Below are positions 57,805-64,000 of a stretch of 64,000 nt of DNA, one piece after another. The translations under genes were made by a program, and so were the position numbers. Location: positions 562 to 64,561 of the forward strand of contig NZ_MOBR01000005.1 in assembly GCF_003732705.1 (NCBI RefSeq), read 5' to 3'. Below the pieces are notes generated by a model. It saw only the letters and a list, made by a program, of their open reading frames with translations. It did not search any database and had not been told where the DNA came from. The stretch's first letter is position 1, and every line of letters starts with the position of its first letter. Source of the stretch: Pseudomonas frederiksbergensis. GTDB taxonomy: Bacteria; Pseudomonadota; Gammaproteobacteria; Pseudomonadales; Pseudomonadaceae.

Positions 57805-57947
57805 GGCGATGTCCTTTTGGCAATGACCCCGCAGATTATCTGGCTCGCCGCCATTGTTCCATCCCTGAACGCCAGTGGAACCGCCGCTTGCGCGCAGGTG
57901 TCTAGCCTCTAGAGCGTCAATTCAGAACGCGGCCATGAGGATAGCCA

Positions 57948-58385
57948 ATGAACATTTTCGAAGCCTTGCGCGAAAGCCACGACCGTCAGCGCAGCTATGC
58001 CGAAGCACTGGTCAAGACCAGCGGCGACACCCCGGAACGGGTCGAGGCCTATAAGCAGCTCAAAGCTGAACTCCAGGCCCACGAAACCGCGGAAGAACGG
58101 CATTTCTACATCCCTTTGATGGAGTTCGACAACGGTGTCGACCTGAGTCGCCATGCCATTTCCGAACACCATGAGATGGACGAAATGATGGAGACCCTGG
58201 ACGAGACCGAGATGTCGGATCCGACGTGGCTGGTGACGGCGAAAAAACTCGCCGAGAAAGTCCATCACCACTTGAAGGAAGAAGAGCAGAAGTTCTTCCA
58301 GATGGCCGGCAAGTTGCTCGACGAAAAGCAGAAAGAGTCCCTCGCCGGCCAATACGAAAAGGAATACAAGGAACAACTTTCCTGA
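57948..58385 (+). CDS. Hemerythrin-domain protein
   Basis: A 145-residue four-helix protein with the histidine and acidic residues expected for a diiron site: H11, H45, E49, H74/H75, H106-H108 and E112. The C-terminal ~35 residues are charged and helical. Such proteins bind O2 or NO or store iron; which applies here cannot be told. It is monocistronic, and a 7-bp hairpin (58417-58434) follows it. Confidence 0.85.
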   Translation: MNIFEALRESHDRQRSYAEALVKTSGDTPERVEAYKQLKAELQAHETAEERHFYIPLMEFDNGVDLSRHAISEHHEMDEMMETLDETEMSDPTWLVTAKKLAEKVHHHLKEEEQKFFQMAGKLLDEKQKESLAGQYEKEYKEQLS

Positions 58386-58458
58386 GGTGAGAATGGTTCC
58401 GATTGCTGCCTTGCACTGTAGGCCTTCGCCTACACAGGGCGTAGGACTTGATTCAAAG

Positions 58459-58478
58459 TACTGGCTATACATCCAGTA
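58459..58478 (+). promoter_or_regulatory. Candidate LexA box upstream of the LPMO-chitinase pair
   Basis: TACTGG-N8-CCAGTA is a perfect 6-bp inverted repeat that matches the SOS box frame TACTG-N10-CAGTA, with the alternating CTATACAT centre expected of LexA sites. It lies 129 bp before the LPMO ATG and downstream of the hemerythrin gene. LexA binding is inferred from sequence only. Confidence 0.55.
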
Positions 58479-58563
58479 TTTGCAGGGAATTGGCCAAGGC
58501 AGCATCGCCACAAGCGAAAATCCGGTCGGTGGACAAAAAAAGCAGCTCCGTTAGGTTGAAGGC

Positions 58564-58582
58564 CTCTCCTCAGGAAGGAGAG
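58564..58582 (+). other. Leader hairpin before the LPMO gene
   Basis: CTCTCCT and AGGAGAG form a perfect 7-bp stem around CAGGA, 25 bp upstream of the LPMO start codon. The 3' arm contains an AGGAG that could be masked, but the gene has its own TGGAG at 58595. Confidence 0.4.
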
Positions 58583-58607
58583 TTCTTAAATCAATGGAGT
58601 GAAAAAA

Positions 58608-59243
58608 ATGAACAAACCACAGACTCAACCCGAACTGCGACACGGTCGTGTCACATCCCCTCCCAGCCGTGGTGCGATTGCCATCGAGCAGGGGCTGCTG
58701 GGGGACTGGCAAGTCAACGAAATGGAAGGTGGCAAGAATTTCCCGTCACTGTCCGCCGGTCCGTTCCCGGCGCCGTATCAAACCGACAGCGATAGCGTTA
58801 TCCCGCCTGCCGACGGTTACATTCTCAGTGGCGGCAAAGTGGATCAGCGTGATTGCGTCAATTTCACCAACGAAGAACTGAGCAAGAAGCTGGGCCGCCC
58901 GTTTGCCTGGCCGCTGCTGAACGTCGATCCGGGCCAGACCTTCAAAGTCACCTGGAAATACACCGCGCCTCACGTTACTCGTGGTTATCGCTGGCTGATT
59001 ACCAAGGACGGCTGGGACTCGAACCAGCGCATCACTCGTGCGCAACTGGAAGCCAAGCCTTTCGCCGAGGACTTCTACACGCAGGTCCCGTATTACAGCC
59101 ACTCGGCTGAGATGGTGGCCAAGGTCAATCACGAAGTGAAATTGCCGGCCAATAAAAAAGGCCATCACGTCATCGTGCTGATGTGGATCGTCGCCAACAC
59201 CGGCAACGCCTTCTATCAAGCGTTCGACGTGGACTTCAAGTAA
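58608..59243 (+). CDS. AA10 lytic polysaccharide monooxygenase without signal peptide
   Basis: A 211-residue chitin-binding protein (CBM33/AA10), expected to cleave chitin oxidatively with copper. The copper-brace histidines are H12 (RHGRVTSPPSR) and H122 (YTAPHVTRGYRW), and F202 (NAFYQAFDVDF) fits the axial position, all as in Serratia CBP21. Unlike CBP21, no signal peptide precedes H12: residues 1-11 (MNKPQTQPELR) are polar. Only one cysteine (C83) is present, so the usual disulfides are missing. The start at 58608 has TGGAG at 8-nt spacing; a GTG at 58599 would overlap that site. A GH18 chitinase follows 42 bp later. Confidence 0.85.
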   Translation: MNKPQTQPELRHGRVTSPPSRGAIAIEQGLLGDWQVNEMEGGKNFPSLSAGPFPAPYQTDSDSVIPPADGYILSGGKVDQRDCVNFTNEELSKKLGRPFAWPLLNVDPGQTFKVTWKYTAPHVTRGYRWLITKDGWDSNQRITRAQLEAKPFAEDFYTQVPYYSHSAEMVAKVNHEVKLPANKKGHHVIVLMWIVANTGNAFYQAFDVDFK

Positions 59244-59285
59244 ACCCGAAGCGTTAACCCTCCACACGTTCTGAAGGAATAGAAC

Positions 59286-60350
59286 ATGTCAAAATTCGAC
59301 TTTACGTTATTGAAATCGACCGTCAGCGACGCTGCGTCGTTGATGCCGAGCATCGCCGGCAAAAAGATCCTCATGGGTTTCTGGCACAACTGGCCCGCCG
59401 GGCCGAGCGACGGTTACCAGCGCGGCCAATTCGCCAATATCGCGCTGCAGGATGTGCCCAAGGATTACAACGTGGTGGCCGTGGCCTTCATGAAGGGCAA
59501 CGGCATTCCGACCTTCAAGCCTTACAACCTGTCCGACGTCGAGTTCCGTCGCCAGGTCGGCGTGCTGAACAGCCAGGGCAGGGCGGTGCTGATTTCCCTC
59601 GGTGGCGCCGATGCGCACATCGAGCTGCACAAAGGCAACGAACAACCACTGGCCAACGAAATCATCCGCCTGGTGGAAACCTACGGCTTCGATGGCCTGG
59701 ACATTGATCTTGAACAGAGCGCGATTGATTTCGCCGACAACAAGACCGTCCTGCCCGCCGCGCTGAAACTGGTCAAGGACCATTACGCCGGTGAAGGCAA
59801 ACACTTCATCATTAGCATGGCGCCGGAGTTTCCGTACCTGACCACTGCCGGCAAATACGTCGGCTACCTCCAGGCTCTGGAAGGCTATTACGACTTCATC
59901 GCCCCACAGTATTACAACCAGGGCGGTGACGGGATCTGGGTGCAGGAAGCCAATAACGGTAATGGCGCGTGGATCGCCCAGAACAACGACGCGATGAAAG
60001 AGGATTTCCTGTTTTATCTCACCGAAAGCCTGGTGAGCGGCACTCGCGGGTTCACCAGAATCCCGGCAGACAAGTTCGTGATCGGCCTGCCGGCCAACGT
60101 CGACGCGGCGGCCACCGGTTACGTGATCAACCCGGCGGCGGTGGTGAATGCCTTCAAGCGTCTGGACGCCAAAGGGCTTTCGATCAAAGGCCTGATGACC
60201 TGGTCGGTGAACTGGGACAACGGCATCAATAAGGACCACGTGCCGTACAACTGGGAATTCAGTCGTCGCTACGGGCCGTTGATCAACGGCAAGCGGCTGT
60301 CTTCCAATGAGGAAGCGTTTGCGGCGCCTGAAGTCGCCAACCCGCAGTAA
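59286..60350 (+). CDS. GH18 chitinase without signal peptide
   Basis: A 354-residue family 18 glycoside hydrolase, similar to bacterial chitinase D types. The catalytic DxxDxDxE motif is complete at D136, D139, D141 and E143 (DGLDIDLE), and the SLGG strand is at ~104-107. Later barrel segments are FIAPQYYNQGGDGIWV and GLMTWSVNWDNGI. The N-terminus (MSKFDFTLLKSTVSDAASLM) is not a Sec signal, and no chitin-binding module is attached. It lies 42 bp after the LPMO gene with GAAGGA before the ATG and ends at a terminator, so the two form one operon. Confidence 0.9.
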   Translation: MSKFDFTLLKSTVSDAASLMPSIAGKKILMGFWHNWPAGPSDGYQRGQFANIALQDVPKDYNVVAVAFMKGNGIPTFKPYNLSDVEFRRQVGVLNSQGRAVLISLGGADAHIELHKGNEQPLANEIIRLVETYGFDGLDIDLEQSAIDFADNKTVLPAALKLVKDHYAGEGKHFIISMAPEFPYLTTAGKYVGYLQALEGYYDFIAPQYYNQGGDGIWVQEANNGNGAWIAQNNDAMKEDFLFYLTESLVSGTRGFTRIPADKFVIGLPANVDAAATGYVINPAAVVNAFKRLDAKGLSIKGLMTWSVNWDNGINKDHVPYNWEFSRRYGPLINGKRLSSNEEAFAAPEVANPQ

Positions 60351-60355
60351 AAAGA

Positions 60356-60383
60356 AGCCCGGCAGAGATGCCGGGCTTTTTGG
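60356..60383 (+). terminator. Rho-independent terminator of the LPMO-chitinase operon
   Basis: AAGCCCGGCA-GAGA-TGCCGGGCTTTTTGG gives an 8-bp GC stem with a T-run directly after the chitinase stop. Confidence 0.9.
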
Positions 60384-60430
60384 TTTTCGCCTACCATGGG
60401 GCTCTTTTGACTTAAAAAGGATGCGTTTTG

Positions 60431-61024
60431 ATGGCAAATACAGCCGACCGGGTCAGCATCATCGACTCCCAGGTGTTGTCCCACGACTGGTACCTGCTGA
60501 AGAAAATCACCTTCGACTATCAGCGTAACAACGGCGACTGGCAGCGCCAGACCCGCGAGGTCTACGACCGTGGCAATGGCGCGGCAATTCTGCTGTTCAA
60601 CCGCGAGAAGAGAACCGTGGTGCTGACGCGTCAGTTTCGGTTGCCGGTATTCGTCAACGGTCACGATGGTTTGCTGATCGAAGTGGCGGCCGGATTACTT
60701 GAGGGGGCCGATCCCGAAGAGCGCATCCGTGCTGAAGCTGAAGAAGAAACCGGCTATCGCGTGCACCACGTGCAAAAGGTCTTCGAGTCCTACATGAGCC
60801 CCGGCTCGGTCACCGAAAAACTGCACTTCTTCATCGCCGAATATGACGCTGCGTCGAAAGTCAGCGCAGGCGGCGGGCTGGAGGAAGAGACCGAAGAGCT
60901 GGAAGTGCTGGAGTGGACGTTTGATGAGGCGCTTGAGGCGTTTTATCGCGGGGAGATCTGCGATGCGAAGACCATCATGCTGCTGCAATACGCGGCGATG
61001 AAAAACCTCTTCGCCATTACCTGA
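60431..61024 (+). CDS. nudK: Nudix hydrolase, NudK-like (GDP-mannose pyrophosphatase)
   Basis: A 197-residue Nudix enzyme. The motif region LIEVAAGLLEGADPEERIRA followed by EAEEETGYRV matches the NudK/ADP-ribose pyrophosphatase subgroup, and SYMSPGSVTEKLHFFIAEY is the conserved substrate loop. The start ATG at 60431 follows AAAGGA; a TTG one codon before is possible. GDP-mannose as substrate follows from similarity to E. coli NudK. Confidence 0.85.
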   Translation: MANTADRVSIIDSQVLSHDWYLLKKITFDYQRNNGDWQRQTREVYDRGNGAAILLFNREKRTVVLTRQFRLPVFVNGHDGLLIEVAAGLLEGADPEERIRAEAEEETGYRVHHVQKVFESYMSPGSVTEKLHFFIAEYDAASKVSAGGGLEEETEELEVLEWTFDEALEAFYRGEICDAKTIMLLQYAAMKNLFAIT

Positions 61025-61059
61025 GAGAGCTGGGCTTTTGTGGCGAGGGGTGAGTCAGA

Positions 61060-61575
61060 TCAGAACAACTCACCCGTCCGGCTGGCCCCCGACCATTCGC
61101 AACCCTCCAGCGTCAGCAGTCGCTCCTTGGCTTCAAGCCCCCCGGCAAACCCGGTCAATTTCCCTGACGCCCCGATCACCCGATGGCACGGCGCCACGAT
61201 CGAGATCGGGTTTTTGCCATTCGCCGCGCCCACCGCCCGCACCGCGCTGGGATTGCCGATCTGCCGGGCAATCTCGCTATAACTGCGGGTTTCGCCAAAC
61301 GGAATGGTCAGCAGCGCCTGCCAGACCTTTTTCTGAAAGTCGGTGCCCGCAAAATCCAGCTCCAGATCGAAACGGTTTCGGGTACCGGCAAAGTATTCCT
61401 GCAACTGTTAAACGGTGCGCAGCAGGACTGGATTCTCCGGCGCTTCAGTCATCGGCCCCAGGCGTACCCGATTCGGTTTGTCGTTTTCCCAGAGGATGGC
61501 TGCCAGTCTTGAACCGTTCGCGACCAGCTTCAACTCGCCGACCGGTGAGGCCATGGTGGTGAAGGTGTAACTCAT
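61060..61575 (-). pseudogene. ogt: Methylated-DNA-protein cysteine methyltransferase (Ogt-like), interrupted by one stop codon
   Basis: The frame would encode 171 residues of an O6-alkylguanine-DNA alkyltransferase. It begins MSYTFTTMASPVGELKL at 61575, runs 55 codons to LLRTV, hits TAA at 61410-61408, then continues in the same frame with [20 protein letters not shown] to a normal end. The acceptor-cysteine motif APCHRVIG and the DNA-binding helix [18 protein letters not shown] are intact downstream of the stop. One transition (CAA to TAA) would explain it. Re-initiation at a TTG (61404) could still give a 114-residue catalytic half, but no clear ribosome-binding site precedes it. A sequencing error is the alternative. 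Confidence 0.8.
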
Positions 61576-61723
61576 GCCGGCGAACTCCGAAAACGGCTGA
61601 ATAGAGCGCAAGCATACTGCTTCATCGGGGAGGCGCAATACGTAATCCCAGCCATACTGGCTACTGCTCTTGAAGCGTTCCCTCTGTTATTGCAGAGCCT
61701 AAAAACAAAAAAGAGACCGAATC

Positions 61724-63451
61724 ATGAAGTTCGAACCTTTTGCCAAAACGTTGATGGCGACCTCATTGGCGCTCAGTTGCCTCAGTGCTTATGCAGCCTC
61801 AGTGGCCCCGGTTGCGGCCGAAAACGGCATGGTGGTCACGGCCCAGCGCCTGGCCACTCATGTAGGCGTGGATGAACTGAAGAACGGCGGCAATGCCGTG
61901 GACGCGGCGGTGGCGGTGGCCTATGCGCTGGCAGTGGTCTATCCCGCAGCAGGCAACCTGGGCGGCGGCGGTTTCATGACCATTCAGCTGGCGGACGGGC
62001 GCAAGACGTTCCTCGATTTCCGCGAAAAAGCCCCGCTGGCCGCTACGGCGAACATGTACCTGGACAAGGACGGCAACGTCGTCCCGGACCTGAGCACTCG
62101 TGGCCACTTGGCCGTCGGCGTGCCGGGCACCGTGTCCGGCATGGAGCTGGCCCTGAGCAAATACGGGACCAAGCCGCGCAAGGAAGTGATCGCCCCGGCC
62201 ATCAAGTTCGCCGAAGAAGGCTTCGTGCTGGAGCAGGGCGATGTCGATCTGCTGGAAACCGCCACCGACGTGTTCAAGAAGGACATGCGTGACTCCGGCT
62301 CGATCTTCCTGAGCAACGGTGAGCCGATGCAGGTCGGGCAGAAACTGGTGCAAAAGGACCTGGGCAAAACCCTGCGGGAAATTTCCGAGAAGGGCGCCGA
62401 CGGTTTCTATAAAGGTTGGGTGGCCGACGCCATCGTCACCTCCAGCCAGGCCAACAAAGGCATCATCACCCAGGCTGACCTCGACAAGTACAAGACCCGC
62501 GAACTGGCGCCGGTGGAGTGCGATTACCGTGGCTATCACGTAGTTTCGGCGCCACCGCCAAGCTCCGGCGGGGTAGTGATCTGCGAGATCATGAACATTC
62601 TCGACGGCTACCCGATGAAAGATCTGGGCTATCACTCCGCCCAGGGCATGCACTATCAGATCGAAGCGATGCGCCACGCGTATGTGGACCGCAACAGCTA
62701 CCTCGGCGACCCGGATTTCGTGAAGAACCCGATCGCTCACCTGTTGGACAAAAACTACGCGACCACACTGCGCACCGCGATTCAACCGCAAAAGGCCGGT
62801 GTGTCCCGGGAGATCAAACCCGGCGTAGCACCGCATGAGGGCAGCAACACCACGCACTTCTCCATCGTCGATAAATGGGGCAATGCGGTGTCGATGACCT
62901 ACACCCTCAACGACTGGTTTGGCGCTGGCGTCATGGCCAGTAAGACCGGGGTCATCCTCAACGATGAAATGGATGACTTCACCTCGAAAATCGGCGTGCC
63001 GAACATGTACGGCCTGGTGCAGGGGGAGGCCAACGCCATCGCGCCGGGCAAGGCGCCGCTGTCGTCCATGAGCCCGACCATCGTCACCAAGGACGGCAAA
63101 GTGGTGATGGTCGTCGGCACACCCGGGGGCAGCCGCATCATTACCGCGACCTTGCTGACCATCCTCAACGTGATCGACTACGGCATGAACATTCAGGAAG
63201 CGGTGGATGCGCCGCGTTTCCACCAGCAGTGGCTGCCGGAAGAAACCAACCTGGAGACCTTCACCACCAGTCCGGACACGGTGAAGCTACTCGAAAGTTG
63301 GGGGCATAAGTTTGCCGGGCCACAGGACGCCAACCATGTGGCGGCGATCCTGGTCGGCGCGCCGTCGCTGGGTGGCAAACCGGTGGGCAAGAACCGTTAC
63401 TACGGGGCGAATGATCCGCGCCGTAATACCGGGTTGTCGCTGGGCTACTGA
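61724..63451 (+). CDS. ggt: Gamma-glutamyltransferase
   Basis: A 575-residue periplasmic Ntn-hydrolase that removes or transfers the gamma-glutamyl group of glutathione. A signal peptide (MATSLALSCLSAYA) ends near residue 25. The precursor self-cleaves before T376 in GSNTTHFSIVDKWGN, which gives large and small subunits. The glycine-rich oxyanion segments AGNLGGGGFMT and PLSSMSPTIV are present. It is monocistronic and convergent with the ice-nucleation gene. Confidence 0.95.
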   Translation: MKFEPFAKTLMATSLALSCLSAYAASVAPVAAENGMVVTAQRLATHVGVDELKNGGNAVDAAVAVAYALAVVYPAAGNLGGGGFMTIQLADGRKTFLDFREKAPLAATANMYLDKDGNVVPDLSTRGHLAVGVPGTVSGMELALSKYGTKPRKEVIAPAIKFAEEGFVLEQGDVDLLETATDVFKKDMRDSGSIFLSNGEPMQVGQKLVQKDLGKTLREISEKGADGFYKGWVADAIVTSSQANKGIITQADLDKYKTRELAPVECDYRGYHVVSAPPPSSGGVVICEIMNILDGYPMKDLGYHSAQGMHYQIEAMRHAYVDRNSYLGDPDFVKNPIAHLLDKNYATTLRTAIQPQKAGVSREIKPGVAPHEGSNTTHFSIVDKWGNAVSMTYTLNDWFGAGVMASKTGVILNDEMDDFTSKIGVPNMYGLVQGEANAIAPGKAPLSSMSPTIVTKDGKVVMVVGTPGGSRIITATLLTILNVIDYGMNIQEAVDAPRFHQQWLPEETNLETFTTSPDTVKLLESWGHKFAGPQDANHVAAILVGAPSLGGKPVGKNRYYGANDPRRNTGLSLGY

Positions 63452-63465
63452 GTCATAAACTCCAT

Positions 63466-63492
63466 GGCCGCCCTCAAACCCTGAGGGTGGCC
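63466..63492. terminator. Hairpin between convergent ggt and ice-nucleation genes
   Basis: GGCCGCCCTCA and TGAGGGTGGCC pair over 11 positions with one G-T wobble. No T-run follows on either strand, so intrinsic termination is only possible, not clear. Confidence 0.45.
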
Positions 63493-63526
63493 TCTGGTAG
63501 CCGCCTCGCGCTGTTACGGTGCAGGG

Positions 63527-64000
63527 TTATTCGTCGGGTTTGCTGACGATGTTATCCGCCTCATCCACCTGATACGGAACATGCGCCTCGACGCCATCCT
63601 TGCCGGTGTGCGCCACGACATTCTTGTAGCGCTTGCCGTTCCAGCAGCGAAAAATCAGCGTCGCATTCTCGCCGCCAGTCAGCGTCGAACCCAGGCTGCC
63701 AATCAACTTGCTGCGGGCGCCGCCCACCAGAATGCAGTTCTTGCCCGCCGTCAAAACGCTTTTATCGCCACCCATCAACGTACAGTCATCACCTGCCGTC
63801 AGCTTGCTGCGATCACCCGCCGTGAGATGGCTGTTACTGCCCGCCAGCAACTTGCTGCGGTCGCCGGCGATCTGGGTACTGTCCTTGCCGGCGATCAATT
63901 TTCCGCGATCGCCTGCGGTCTGAATGCTGCCGGCGCCGGCGATCAGCGTGCTGCGAGAACCGGCGGTTTGTGAGCTTTCCTTGCCAGCGATCAACATACT
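63527..64000 (-). CDS. Ice-nucleation protein, C-terminal part (truncated by window edge)
   Basis: 157 residues are visible; the 5' end lies beyond the window. Seven consecutive 16-residue repeats (for example LIAGKDSTQIAGDRSK, LTAGDDCTLMGGDKSV) are followed by the conserved C-terminal cap LIGSLGSTLTGGENATLIFR, CWNGKRYKNVVAHTGKDGVE and PYQVDEADNIVSKPDE. This is the outer-membrane InaZ/InaW family. All visible repeats lack the water-ordering TxT at one face and carry Arg or Lys at the repeat end, as in the R-coils that close the solenoid and promote assembly. From memory, InaZ ends with a few more acidic residues (DDDWIEV), missing here. The gene is convergent with ggt. Confidence 0.9.
   Translation of the reverse strand, partial: SMLIAGKESSQTAGSRSTLIAGAGSIQTAGDRGKLIAGKDSTQIAGDRSKLLAGSNSHLTAGDRSKLTAGDDCTLMGGDKSVLTAGKNCILVGGARSKLIGSLGSTLTGGENATLIFRCWNGKRYKNVVAHTGKDGVEAHVPYQVDEADNIVSKPDE

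Noticed and set aside
61060..61638. Two separate genes for the halves of the alkyltransferase
   Set aside because: Both halves are in one frame and together make one family-length protein; a single stop codon separates them.
63581..63973. 130-residue plus-strand frame with internal repeats
   Set aside because: It is the antisense image of the 48-nt repeats in the ice-nucleation gene.

Overview
The window looks like the chromosome of a fluorescent-group Pseudomonas. It is GC-rich and carries Pseudomonas-type REP palindromes. The gene order from the nuo operon through aceA, purB, hflD, mnmA, idh/icd, cspD, clpSA, infA, bpt, aat, trxB, ftsK, lolA, rarA, crcB, serS and cysG to tusDCBE agrees, from memory, with the block known in P. 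aeruginosa. Nearly everything here is chromosomal core. No insertion sequence, phage, CRISPR array, tRNA or rRNA was seen.

Layout. (1) 50-8179: a sigma-54 activator faces a six-gene ABC uptake operon of the GlpSTPQUV (glycerol/polyol) type across an intergenic region with a -24/-12 promoter and six TGTTCA repeats. (2) 8477-9131: a HigBA-type toxin-antitoxin pair. (3) 9420-24360: the complete nuoA-N operon for respiratory complex I, with nuoC and nuoD fused. (4) 24361-24996: a gene-free stretch with a REP pair and a possible Fur-box-controlled small RNA. (5) 24997-37760: isocitrate lyase, an orphan secretin-like periplasmic protein, the ribosomal oxygenase RoxA, PurB, HflD, MnmA, a Nudix hydrolase, and monomeric and dimeric NADP-isocitrate dehydrogenases arranged divergently. 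(6) 37986-43696: the N-degron pathway (ClpS, ClpA, Bpt, Aat) with infA and trxB. (7) 44004-51626: FtsK, LolA, RarA, CrcB, SerS, CysG. (8) 51754-57804: a glutathionyl-hydroquinone reductase, a tusDCBE-ybiB operon and small Pseudomonas-type accessory genes. (9) 57948-64000: the accessory end, with a hemerythrin, an AA10 lytic polysaccharide monooxygenase and a GH18 chitinase that both lack signal peptides, a Nudix hydrolase, an ogt-type DNA-repair gene interrupted by one stop codon, gamma-glutamyltransferase, and the C-terminal end of an ice-nucleation protein.

How genes work together. AceA, Icd and Idh form the isocitrate branch point between the TCA cycle and the glyoxylate shunt, and complex I reoxidises the resulting NADH. 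TusBCD and TusE deliver sulfur to MnmA, encoded about 21 kb away, for tRNA 2-thiouridine. Aat and Bpt add leucine or phenylalanine to protein N-termini, ClpS recognises these and ClpA unfolds the substrate for ClpP.

Most notable observations: a candidate LexA box (TACTGG-N8-CCAGTA) upstream of the leaderless LPMO/chitinase pair, which would fit SOS-coupled release by lysis; the two ATPases of the ABC importer carry complementary defects (switch His missing in one, LSGGQ missing in the other) that predict one active and one degenerate ATP site; a possible iron-regulated small RNA upstream of nuoA; the in-frame TAA in ogt; and the ice-nucleation gene at the right edge. Starts were chosen from ribosome-binding sites and family lengths. 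All functional calls rest on reading motifs, not on database searches.
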